NCBI GenBank assembly: GCA_029216955.1
Contig: JANAVB010005598.1
Location: 1,375,327-1,439,326 of the forward strand
DNA: 64,000 nucleotides
From: Iris pallida
Lineage: Eukaryota > Streptophyta > Magnoliopsida > Asparagales > Iridaceae
Direction: 5' to 3'
Shown here: positions 1 through 15,044 of the stretch, piece by piece
How the letters are laid out: every line of letters starts with the position of its first letter
Position numbering within the stretch: position 1 is the stretch's first letter
The notes under the pieces: model-generated
What the model saw: the letters and a program-made list of their open reading frames with translations, nothing else
Database searches by the model: none
What the model was told of the DNA's origin: nothing
Made by a program: the position numbers and the translations under genes

Positions 1-637
1 TAAAAGGACACGAACGAGCTCCGAATCCTCCCAAACTTGGCTAGCTCCTTCCTTTCATGGAGTAGAAGAGAAAAGAAGAATATTTGGTGGAAGAAATGGT
101 GGATTTGGAGATGAAATCAATAGAGTTGCTCTCTAGAAATTTTGGGAAGAACAACAGAGAGAAAGTTGTAGATAGAAATGAAATGGAGAGAGAGAGGTTG
201 CTTTGGAGTGAAGCAAAGGAGTGGGGGTGCTCCATACATAGCCGGCCACATCCTAGAGGGTTGGAGGCATTTAGAAATTTACCAAAATGCCCTCCAAGTC
301 AAAGAAATGAGTGGTTTGAGTTGGGGTCAAAATGGTAACTTGAAAACTCCTAATTTCAAGTTCTAAATCTAATTCTAATCCCTAATCCCACTAAAATCAA
401 ATGGGATTAGTCAAATATAAATATCTGGATTTGGTCATGACAAATTGGTCGGTTCCAGTTGGGTCCCGATCAGAGTCTAAGCTACCCCGGGTCCCCGATA
501 CAAGTCGGAATGAGCTGAAATTCGAACCCGACTCAAATAACCCCAAAATAATATCATAAATAATAAAATAAATTTCAAAAATATTCAAAAGTACAAAATG
601 ATAAAAATACTCCTGTTCCTGAAAACTGGAGGTGACA
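1..637 (-). repeat. Putative LTR fragment at window edge
   Basis: No gene is visible. The right boundary reads GGTGACA on the plus strand, so the reverse complement begins TGTCACC, like the start of a Tekay/gypsy LTR, and the sequence changes abruptly there into the second gene of CACTA-1. I infer an LTR element inserted into or next to the tail of CACTA-1. Its other end is outside the window, so no target duplication can be checked. The short ORFs in it have no recognisable domain. Confidence 0.4.
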
Positions 638-655
638 CAACCGGTAACATCAGGT

Positions 656-2393
656 CTAGAAGAGCAATCGTAGACGAAGCTGGTAGAAAAGCGACAGCAG
701 CATCAAAAGAAACGCGTCCAGCGGAAAAGGACCGGCGCCATCCGAAGGACGGGGAGCAGAAGGACCGACAGCAGAAGGACCCGGATACTGCGATGTCATC
801 CGGGTCATCTCCTCCCGCATGGACGTCACCACCGAGGTTAGAGTCCTAAGTTGTGTTCTCACATCCTCGTCGACCTGAGTCGCGGGAGCCGGAGGCTACG
901 GCGACGGTAGAAGTCTCGAAGACGTCTGCGATGGCGCTATGGATCCAGCATCGTAGATGCCCCCGCCTTTTCCTATTCCGTCGGCGGCTTGTACGAACAA
1001 GTCGTCCAAGCGAGCGGTCATGGAAGGGACCGACTGGGCGGACGTCGATTCACCGATACCCTCGGCAGGAGTGGGCTCAATCGTGCTAACGGCCGATCGA
1101 TACTTAGCCTATTCAATGAATGTGTTTAATTTACTATGAGTTTTCCTAACTTATAATCTAAATCTTAAGGCCTCATACTATTGTCACAAAAATTATAAAC
1201 TAAACTACTTACAATTCTAAAACATAAATCTCATAGACTTAAATACTTACATGAGTCTGCTCGGCCCGTTCATCGATGAAGGTACCGTCCTTCTTCCTCT
1301 TGTGTGTACTTTCGAATACATCGCCCAAGGTGACCGAGCAGGGATCTTTTTCCTTCTTTGCCGCCTTTGTCGCCTACGTACGAAACATTCATATAATAAA
1401 GTTTTCTCCGATATCAAGTAATTAAAAAACAGTCATTTATTTTTCTGATATCTCACCAGATCTCCAAGCGTCGCTGCGTGGGACATCGGTCCCCACGTAT
1501 GCAGACCCGCTGCTATCGATTCACCTTTGCCTTCACCGATTTCTCCTTGAACGCAGGAGTATCCATCTTCTCCATCATCTGCTCATAGAAGTCCTTCCGG
1601 AGCCAGACCTTCCTCCCACTGCGGATGTCATCCTTCGCGTCCCGTAACTTCTTTCTGGCAGCTTTTTTGTAGGTCTTGATGATTTCGAATCGCGATGGGG
1701 GGTCACCAGAACGTCAACTGACATACAAATTCCAATATCAATAATTAGAAAAAGGGTGGATTAAAGAATAATTAATAAAAAGATAAGGGGCTATGGAAGT
1801 AATCAAAAGATATATATACATACCCTCATCTGGTCGAGCCAGATGTACCGCGACTCCGGGGGCACCTCACTAAAATTGAGGTAGGAGACATGAAAGTTTT
1901 GCCTAATAATGAACCCTCGTTCCCTGGTAGCATCCCACAGAAAAAACCTTCAAAGAAGCAGCGACTGGATTATTTACTTGAATAAATGAAACAAATTAAA
2001 AAAGTAACTTACAAAACAAAAATTTACTTACAGTTCACCCGCGGGCCATAGCTCCCATCTGATCTCCCCTGTTGGTCTCTCTGGTGGCGTCGGAGGATCC
2101 ATGGGTCCACGACTGCACTCGCCAGTAACCGGATGAAACTGAATCTGTGGATACTTTAGGGCCCACCGTGTAGTAATTGGAGGATCCGCTGGCAGAACAG
2201 ACGATGGATCAGCATCTTGCATCCTCCCGGAGCCAATAGATGGAGATACCCCCGAGGTAGATCGACGACGGGATGAGGACATCTCCGGGGTACTCTCCGT
2301 GACGGGCTCGATAGATGGGGTCACTTCCTGGGGAAGGCGACCACGATCACGACCTCCACCACGACCACCACGGTCGCCGTGACCAGTGGCCAT
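656..2393 (-). pseudogene. CACTA second gene, Ptta/En/Spm (Transposase_24-like) protein, decayed
   Basis: This is the second gene of CACTA-1, probably an accessory DNA-binding factor like TNPA; that role is inferred from the family. The first exon starts at the ATG at 2393 (MATGHGDRGGRGGG), just after a good 3' splice site, and is Gly/Arg- then Pro/Ser-rich. It ends in WELWPAGEL before a GTAAGT donor near 2031. Later exons can be followed on the same strand: one with RQNFHVSYLNFSEVPPESRY near 1860-1950, one with KKAARKKLRDAKDD near 1500-1690, and one with FESTHKRKKDGTFIDERAEQ near 1255-1370. The last resembles the conserved histidine/arginine-rich segment of Ptta/En/Spm proteins. The tail ends near 656 after a helical MRTQLRTLTSVV segment. 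At least two in-frame stops make it a pseudogene. Confidence 0.62.
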
Positions 2394-2762
2394 GACCTGT
2401 AAATATAACACATAAACATAATTAACAATATATAAGTATAACTAAATAGAAGACTAAACTAAAATATACTACCAGCAATACGAGAAGTGCCAACGTGACC
2501 ATCAGGAAGACTAGAAGTGCCATCTGCAAAAAGAAAACTATACAATAAGTAGATGAATCGAACGACAAAAGCATGATATGAAATAAGAATGTACGTAGAA
2601 GTATAAACTAAAATAACTAAACTGCAATAAATTCACTAAGTTAGTTGTAAGTATTTTTATGAGATAATAAATTCACTAAGTTAGTTGTAAGTATTTTTAT
2701 GAGGTAAAAGTAAATTCACTAAGTTAGTTGAAAGTATTTTTATATACCGGTATATTTTTAAT

Positions 2763-5700
2763 CTAATCATCGTCTTCATCTTCATCCTCGTCTTCGTCCT
2801 CATCCATATCCTCATCCTCGACTTCATCTGTATCCTCATCCCCATCCTCATCAAGTTCTTCTTCTTCTTCTTCTTCTTTTTCTTCTTCTTCTTCAGCCGG
2901 ATCAATAATTGGGACAAGATGCCTCTTTGTCCCATGGTTGATGGCTAAGTCTTGTGTATCAATATTTTCCTCCCCTCTATTTTCCTTAATAATATCTTCA
3001 ACATCCGTGGTATCCGACTGTTGTCCCAAGTATAGAGACTTTTCGACCTGGTCCTCTTGGTATGCTGCGTCTCCAACATTGAATGTGTTTTTAGCTTTAA
3101 TCTTGCATACTGTCCACCAGTCAAATCGATCTCTACGACGCCTTTGGTAGTTTGTATAGTAGACTTGAACAGTCTGACTTGCTATCGCAAACGTGTCAGG
3201 CCCTCTATATCTCCTGCGATGGTTTATATCAACGATTCTAAATTGTTTATCGATTCTCCATCCGATATTTGGTGTCATATCGGACCACTCACATTTGAAC
3301 AACACAATATACATATGATATAGGACAGGATATTGTAAATCTACAATATCCCGAAGTACTCCATAATAGTCAAAGTCTAGCTCGTCATCACAGATGGTGC
3401 CTCTAATGCAAACCCCAGAATCCTTTGTACTAAAGCCGTCATTTAGAAATTCGACATTTATAGCATTCTGAGTTGCCTTAAACTTGAAGTCGTTAACGAT
3501 ATAGCCTGGCCAAGTCTTTGCTTGCTTAATCGGTCCCAATGCCAAATAAAAAATGCTCTCATTTTTTAGGGTTGTTTCATGCAATAAAACATGTAAACAC
3601 ATATTGATAACTTAAATGTTTTAGCTGCATATATTTTAATGGTAGCCGCATAACATATTATCTTAGTTACTTACGTATTTGCGAAACCATGACGGAAAGT
3701 TACAATCAACCTCTTTTTGAAGTCCCTCGTCAGTAATATCGGGTGTCCTCATTTTGACTTCATCTCTAAATACACTGATAGAGAGAATAATAATGAATTA
3801 GTATATTTCCTTCACCAAATTTGAGATTATAAGAAGCTGTATAAGTGTAGTCACTTACTTCTCCAAATCTCTCACTTCTTGTATGTCACAATTTAACAAG
3901 ACATACAAGGAAGCTGCATCAAACTCATCGTCAGTCAACCACCGTTTCTTAGTAGCCCCAATAGGCTTGCCCCTTATATTGAATATGCCTCCATCCTCAA
4001 CGTCTTCGTCATTCCTTTGAGGTCTATTTTGATTTGTCTGGACATGACTATCGAAATAAATGGAAAAGAAGTTTGATACCTCCTCGATAAGATATGCTTC
4101 GCATATCGAAGCCACTATATGAGCCTTGTTGCCAACTTTCATCTTTAGATGGTGTAGGTACATAGAAAGACAAATTATCTTGAATTAACAATAAATTGTA
4201 AAATTGTGCCTTAATTTATATCGATGTTTATTTACCTTTTAAATGGGTACATCCATCGATAATGAACAGATGTACCGACACAGGCTTCGTATGGTAGATG
4301 AATCGGTAGATGCTCCATGCTGTCGAAGAAGACCGGTGGAAATACTTTCTCCAGCTTGCAAATTATTAAGACAATATTCTCCTCAAGTTCAACCATATGT
4401 TGCACCAACAACTTAGTTGAGCAAATGTCCCTGACGAATGTAGATAGCTCGGCCAACGGAACCCATATAGCAGAAGGCAACAATTCTCTCAAAGCAATAG
4501 GCAGTAATCTTTTCATAAACACGTGGCAGTCGTGACTCTTCATTCCCATTAGCTTGCGTTCATTGAGATCAACACATCTAGACAAATTCGACACATAGCC
4601 GTCAAAAAATCTTAAAGTAGATATCCACTTGCAGATTATTAATCTATCTTCCTTGCTCAATGTGTATTGTGCTATCGGCTTAGTTAGTTGTCCACCAGCT
4701 CTCCATTGTATCATGTTTAGATGAGGACGCTTGCATATCTCGGCTATGTCTTGTCTTGTTTTTGGATTGTCCTTCATCTTTTCTTTAATATCCATAACGG
4801 TATTGAAGACATTATCGAACACATTCTTTTTGATATACATGACATCAAGATTATGCCTTATAAGATTATCTTTCCAATAAGACAAGTCCTAGAAGATACT
4901 CCGCTTGGTTCAGTTATGGCTGTGTCTGAACCCTCGACACGATTGTTCGATATTGGATCTTCCATTACGGTGGACAAATCTTTTACATCTTTCCAAATAT
5001 CTTATCCCGACAATCTGGCAGGCAGATGAGAAAATTCTTGCTTTCCAGCTCTGAATGCGTCCTTGTTCTTTCTCCAAGGATGAGTCGCAAAAAAAATTGA
5101 CGGTGACAGTCAAAGAAATAAGTTTTTCTCCATGCTTAAGGCGGAATGCCTTACTCTTTTCCATGCATATCGGATAAGACATAGTGTCGTGCGTACTCAT
5201 CCCGACAGCATATCGTATGTTGAAAAATCATTAATTGTCCACATCAGTGAAGCTCTCATCTGAAAGTTCACTTTCCTGAAAATATTATAGGTCGTGACAC
5301 TGATCTCCCACAGCTATTTCAGCTCATCTACCAACGGCTGTAAATATATATCGATGTTCTTCGTCGAATTTTTGGGACAAGATATGATAGCTGTCAAGAA
5401 CATATAAGGAGTCTTTATACACATCCATGGTGGCAGATTGTAAGGGTTGATAATGACTGGCCAGCAGGAGTATTGAGATCCCGATTGTCCGAAAGGGACG
5501 AAGCCATCAGAACATAGCTTCAAACGTGCATTTCTAGGTTCTGCAGCAAAATCTGGATGACACAAATCAAAATGCTTCTACGCCTCTCCATCTGAATAAT
5601 GTGATAATTCACCATCATCCTTTGTGTGTTTCTCGCTGTGCCACGTCATGTGTTCTGCTATATTCAGAGACATGTACATTCTCTGCAAGCACTTTGTGAT

Positions 5701-6542
5701 CGATAAGTAATGAATATACTTGTAAGGACGTTGTTTCCTAGTTGACTTTTCTTTTCCCCGAATAGGCTTGTAACGATCCGCATTACAGAAGCTGCATCTT
5801 TCTATATCCTCATTCTCCTTGTAGTACAATATGTATCCGTTGCGACAACAATCTATCTTCTCGTACCCAGTCCCAGCAGTCGGACCATTATCTTTGACTT
5901 GTAGAAATTTTTTGTATAAATGTTTTAGAAACTCTTTCGATTCCTTCGTAGCACCTCCTTGATCAGTTGTGTGATTCGATCATAGCAAGCTTACGACAAG
6001 TTAAAATCAGACTTTATGTTCAACAACCGCATCATCACTGACAGTACAGAATGAGTCTCACAACCAGGATATAAAGGAGTATCGGCATCCTTAAATATAT
6101 CATAGAACTCCTTCGCCTCGGGATTAGGATCCTCCGGATCAAAATTAGGCCCCATCGTATCGTATACCATCTCTCGTGCAAGGTTCTGTAGGTCTCCATA
6201 ATAAACAGAGCCTACGTCATCTTCGATGACAAAATTCATCGCCGCATCCTCATGAAAAGCAGAAGTAGCAGCGTCCGCAACAAACGTAGCCTACCTTTCC
6301 GTATATAGTTCACCATGCGATGACAACAGTCCATAATCACGTACGAAACCCTTACAGGTCAAATGATCTCTCACAGTCACCACTTCTTCGTAACATCTAT
6401 TGCGACAATGACCACATAGAAACTTGATTTTGTTACCGTCCATGTATTGAGCTTTGCTCATGGCATACTTAAGAAACACTTCCATACCTGCCTTGAAATC
6501 ATCGCTCACACCAATTCTGCTCTCGTATTGTCGTTTGTACAT
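2763..6542 (-). pseudogene. TNP2-type CACTA transposase, decayed
   Basis: This is the remnant of the catalytic transposase that cuts and pastes CACTA elements at their CACTA ends. Domains run in the family order. First is a Transpos_assoc zinc-binding module (6542-6291) with CGHC, CYEE and HL spacing. The Transposase_21 core follows (about 6239-4300), with the hallmarks KLCSDGFVPF and NPYNLPPWMC, and the helical segment MKSHDCHVFMKRLLPIALRE at its end. Next is a DUF4218-like region (about 4600-3855). A DUF4216-like region (3602-2950) contains DFDYYGVLRDI and ASQTVQVYYTNY. The protein ends in a long Asp/Glu tail. In-frame stops occur at about 6291, 5991, 5578 (TAG where the sister copy has Trp) and 5314, and some exon joints are degraded. 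It is close in sequence to the CACTA-2 transposase at 15045-18708. Confidence 0.85.
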
Positions 6543-6702
6543 TCATATACGATCAACAAAGTAACGATCCATCGCAGATTGGATGTGAAAATCTATATCG
6601 TAAGACAAAGTAAACAAAATTGCAATTAATAATATATAGTCTGATATCGACCCCCCTCTACTTCATCGCTCTACTTCTCCTGCTTCTCAAGAAGGCCCCC
6701 TC

Positions 6703-7281
6703 ACTGACCCCCCTCTACTTTTCAGCTTCTCATTCGACTATCTCAGCCTCCTATTCCGTATCATATGATATCCATCTCAACCAAAGTCTAGAGAAGTGAA
6801 AATATTAATACTAACCGAGGTTCACAGTATCGGTATCGGAATCGGTATCACCATGAATCTCATGGCTTCCTCTACCAAATTATAATATAGAACCACACGT
6901 GAAGCAGAGCTTCACATTCAAAACAGTAGAAGTAAGAAGTTTTCGACTGGTGGTAGGACAAATCAGAATCCTTTGATGGAGCTTCACATAATGGTCCGAC
7001 AGCTCCGTCAAAGGATTTTGACTTGCCTATCATCAATCGAAAACTTTTTACTTTTAATATTTTGAATATGAAGCTCTACTTCACGTGTGGTTCTATATTA
7101 TGATCCGGTAGAAGAAGCCATGAGATTCATGGTGATACCGATTCCGATACCGACATTGTGAACTTTGGTTAATATTAATATTTTTACACTTCTCTAGGTT
7201 TTGGTTGAGATAGATATAATATGATACAGAATGGGAGGCCTCATGACCCGAATGAGAAGAAGGGGAGTAGGGAGGCTCAGT
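6703..7281. repeat. Long fold-back inverted repeat
   Basis: Two arms of about 280-290 bp, roughly 85% complementary by eye, meet at a short apex near 6996 (GGAGCTTCACATAATGGTCC between CTTTGAT and GTCAAAG). Each arm carries the mirrored phrase ATGAATCTCATGGCTTC and a run of TATCGG-like units. It sits between the CACTA-1 transposase start and the telomere-like tract. It could be a fold-back MITE or a hairpin that yields small RNAs; no ORF lies in it. Confidence 0.75.
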
Positions 7282-7513
7282 CTATGTACTACGATATACT
7301 ACTAGGATACTCACTATATACACTCTTACTTATACAAGCCTTTTGAAGCAATCAGCGTTATACTAGATTTTCGAAAAAATATATAACTCTGATAGGCCCA
7401 AAAGACTTGGCATAAGTAAATTTAATTTTCAACACTTGCCGAGCTAGTACTAAGATATCTTATATATATCCTTCTAGGATATTCACTCTATAACAAGGTT
7501 CGTAGTATCGATA

Positions 7514-8130
7514 AGGTTCTAAACAGCGGTAGGCGGGTGCGCGGCGGAGAGAGTCCGCCGACCGCCTAGAAACTACCTAGACGGAGCCTAGGCTGTCAAT
7601 ATATTTTGAACATTTTTTACTACTTACCATTATTTTTTGCATAATATGCATATTTTAACGGTGTTCTATGCATAACTAAGTTGTAGAATGAAGATTTATA
7701 AAGTTTTAGTTTTGTAAAAGTGAACAATAGGCCCATAATGCTTACAAAACAATTTTGGCCAAAACAGTCTTAGTAGTTTTGAAATTATACATAATTATAA
7801 GTATTTCTAGTGATATTTTATGCATCTAGGCATAATTATAAGTATCGGCGGTTTCGGATCGGTCAGTACATTTTAAACATTTTTTACTATTTTACCATTG
7901 TTTTTTGTATATATGTATATTTTAATGGTGTTTTATGCATAACTAACTTGTAGAATGAAGATTTATAAAGTTTTAGTTTTGTAAAGTGAACAATAGGCCC
8001 ATAATGCTTACAAAACAGTTTTGGCCAAAACTGTCTCAGTAGTTTTGAAATTATACATAATTATAAGTATTTCTAGTGATATTTTATACATCTAGGCATA
8101 ATTATAAGTATCGGCGGTTTCGGATCGGAG
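7514..8130. repeat. Interspersed repeat with internal tandem duplication
   Basis: It begins GGTTCTAAACAGCGGTAGG. It holds two direct copies of a 262-263 bp unit, 7600-7862 and about 7867-8128, each ending TATCGGCGGTTTCGGATCGG. The unit is AT-rich and non-coding. The reverse complement of the ORMDL intron repeat at 41648-42212 shares the same beginning and the TTCTATGCATAAC / TTGTAGAATGAAG phrases, so this is a dispersed family. It is probably a non-autonomous DNA element, but I could not define its target duplication. Confidence 0.6.
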
Positions 8131-8309
8131 TATCAGATTTCTGGTATTGGAAAAATAAATTTTACTAATAAATTATTAATATTTAAAAAATATTTTATAC
8201 ATTTAGGCACAATTATAAGTATTTCTAGCTAGTGTTATTTCTTAGTGTTATATCGGCATCGACGATATCAGTAGTATCGACCCCGACTCCGAACCCGAAC
8301 TCGACCGCG

Positions 8310-8500
8310 AATACAAACCTGAACCCTAGACCCTAACCTAAATCGAACCCTAACCCTAACTCCATACCCTAACCCAAAACCTAATCTAAACCCCATAACC
8401 TAACCCGAACCCTAACCCTAACCCCAGACCCTAATCCGAACCCTATCCCTAACCCTAACCCCAGACCCAGACCCAGACCCTTACCCGAACCCTAACCCTA
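8310..8500. repeat. Degenerate CCCTAA (telomere-like) tract
   Basis: About 190 bp of imperfect CCCTAA-type units (AACCCTAACCCTAA, CCCAGACCCAGA and variants) followed by a purine-rich GAGAGGGAGAGA run. It lies in the leader of CACTA-1, between the subterminal repeats and the transposase. CACTA-2 has a much shorter equivalent (AAACCCTAAACCCTAA near 14617), suggesting it belongs to the element rather than to a fused chromosome end. Confidence 0.7.
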
Positions 8501-8706
8501 AGAGAGAGAGGGAGAGAGAGGAGAGAGTAGTACCTGAAGGGAGGGGGCTCGTCGGCGGCTGGCACGTCGGACGGGGGGAGAGGGCTCGTCGGATGTCGGG
8601 GGGAGGGCTCGTCGGACGTCGGGAGGGAGGGGGAGCTCTTGAGGGTTGGAGAGAGAGAGTTGGGGGGAAATGAACCCCCCCCCCCTTCGATTCAAATTAA
8701 ATGCTT
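8498..8706. other. GC-rich leader segment of CACTA-1
   Basis: A purine-skewed, GC-rich stretch with repeated GGGAGGGCTCGTCGGACGTC phrases and a CCCCCCCCCC run near 8678. It matches in position and composition the pyrimidine-rich leader of CACTA-2 at 14200-14640 read on the other strand. The proline/arginine-rich ORFs across it are composition artefacts. It probably corresponds to the 5' untranslated leader of the transposase transcript. Confidence 0.5.
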
Positions 8707-9161
8707 CAGAAAATTAGCGACGGATTAGCGACGAATATATTCCGTCGCTAATAGTCGCCAATAAAGCACAAAATTCTAGGTAGCAATCTGGACAATATTG
8801 CGACCAAGTTGCGACGACTCAGCGACGGACATAACCTAACGACGGACTTCTAGTCCGTCACTAAATTGACGCAAACTTTGGCGCCACATTCCCGCGTGTT
8901 CCCCACCAAATACTGACAGCTTTGCGACTAGGTAGCGATAGACATGACCACCGTCACTAATTTACCGACGGACAAGCGACTACTTGTCGACAAACGTTGA
9001 CAATAAAAAATAATTGATATTTTACTTTGTAATGCGACGGACGTCCGTCACGATTCTGTTGCTAAGCCGTCCGTCACGATTCTGTTGCTAAGCCGTCCCT
9101 ATTAGCGACGAAACCATCCGTCGCTAATCTTCCGTCGTCAAAGCCCTGTATTTTTGTAGTG
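8707..9161. repeat. CACTA-1 subterminal repeats and terminal inverted repeat
   Basis: A dense array of short inverted and direct motifs of the type TTAGCGACGGA / TCCGTCGCTAA in both orientations, ending at the inverted repeat whose last bases are TTTTTGTAGTG. In En/Spm elements such subterminal motifs bind the element's TNPA-like protein; that role is inferred here. The next three bases outside (ATC) would be the target duplication, but the partner end is missing. Confidence 0.8.
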
Positions 9162-9184
9162 ATCACTAGTATATCGATTGTATG

Positions 9185-13840
<4,656 letters not shown>

Positions 13841-13902
13841 TCAAGAGTTGCTAATTAGGTTATCAGTTTATCCATTGGTCAGATGTACTGCTCTTGGGTG
13901 GT

Positions 13903-14155
13903 CACTACCAAAATACAGGCAAATAGCGACTAAAAATTAGCGACGGCGTAATCTGTCGCCAATTAGCGACCGACAAGCGACTTACGGGCGACGGATTTTT
14001 TTTACTTAAATTTTTTATAAGTTTAGCGACGGATCAGCGACAATTTAGCGACAGAATATGTCAACCGACTGATTAGCGACAGATATATACGTCGCTAAGC
14101 TGCTGTAATTGTCGACATTTCCATGTAGCGATGGCATAGCGACAAAAATTTTTTG
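13903..14155. repeat. CACTA-2 left terminal and subterminal repeats
   Basis: The terminal inverted repeat CACTACCAAAATACAGGC is followed by many TTAGCGACGG / CGTCGCTAA motifs in both orientations. It corresponds to the 5' end of the element and matches the CACTA-1 end closely (CACTACAAAAATACAGGG). Confidence 0.87.
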
Positions 14156-14194
14156 ATGCTAATTTGCTGTTAAAATTCGAAAGTTACTTAAATT

Positions 14195-14640
14195 TTGAAA
14201 ATTTTCCAATCTCTCTCTCACTCTCAAAATCCTTCTCTCTTCTCCCCTCTCCCTCCTCCCGACCGGCGATCACCCCCCCCCCCCCCCCGACTGCGGCCCC
14301 CTCCGACGGCCCCCTCCGGTGCCCTCCCCAACTCCGGCCCCCTCCCTCTTCTTCTCCTCCGATCGAACCCCCTAACCACCCCTCTTCTCCTCCTCCTCTT
14401 CTCCTCCTCCATCGAGCCCCCACCTCCGATGACCACCTCCCTCCGGCATGCTCCCTCTCTCCGTCCCCCCTCTTCTTCTCCTTCGAAACCCCGTACACCC
14501 TCCCTCTTCTCCTCCTCCGTCGTATCCCCCTCCGACGACCATCCCCTCCGACGCCCCCCTCCGACGTCCCCCCTTCTCCGAGATCCTCTCCGTGACCAAC
14601 CTCTTCAAGGTCCGAAACCCTAAACCCTAATTTGCATTTA
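14195..14640 (+). other. Pyrimidine-rich leader of CACTA-2
   Basis: A CT- and C-rich stretch (CTCTCTCTCACTCTC, a run of about 18 C near 14272, many CTCCTCC units) that ends in AAACCCTAAACCCTAA. It opens long Pro/Ser-rich frames on both strands, but these follow from the base composition and match no family. It lies where the transposase 5' leader should be. A transcript leader is the most likely reading. Confidence 0.5.
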
Positions 14641-15044
14641 TTTTTATTTATGCTTTGTTTGTGTTTTCTCAACATGTTCTAGGATTTTAATTTCAATTTC
14701 TGTTTGAAATTTATCGGTATAGTAGTGGGTATAGTAGATAAATAGAAATTTATCGGTATAATAGTTTTAGAAATTTGACGGGACACGGACACGAAATAAG
14801 TAGATGTAGTAGTTTTAGATTACTAAGGTAATTGATTGATCAATGCGATATATACTTGAGTATCAACGTGATACCTAATTATACTAGGTTTGTTTTATGA
14901 GTGAATGTACGTGAGGGGTACGTCATACCAAGTTATACTAGGTTTGTTTTATGATACCAAGTGATATATAGCATCTTAATTCTTGGTGCTGAATCATTCA
15001 CGTGGATTAGAACCATGAGTCAATACTTACTTGACCGTTCGTAG

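Larger units (their letters stand above)
638..9161 (-). mobile_element. CACTA-1, En/Spm-type DNA transposon, left end missing
   Basis: The 5' end of this minus-strand element is the plus-strand sequence ending in TGTAGTG at 9161; its reverse complement CACTACAAAAATACAGGG is a CACTA terminal inverted repeat. It is followed inward by 450 bp of subterminal repeats of the GCGACGG / CCGTCGC type. Then come a leader with a CCCTAA-like tract, a TNP2-type transposase (2763-6542) and a Transposase_24-like gene (656-2393), the usual order for plant CACTA elements. The other inverted repeat is not found; the left side is lost or beyond the LTR-like insertion at 1-637. All coding sequence is decayed. Confidence 0.8.

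Noticed and set aside
14164..14675. Overlapping Pro/Ser-rich and Gly/Arg-rich ORFs on both strands
   Set aside because: They follow from the CT- and C-rich composition of the CACTA-2 leader; no family match and both strands are equally open.
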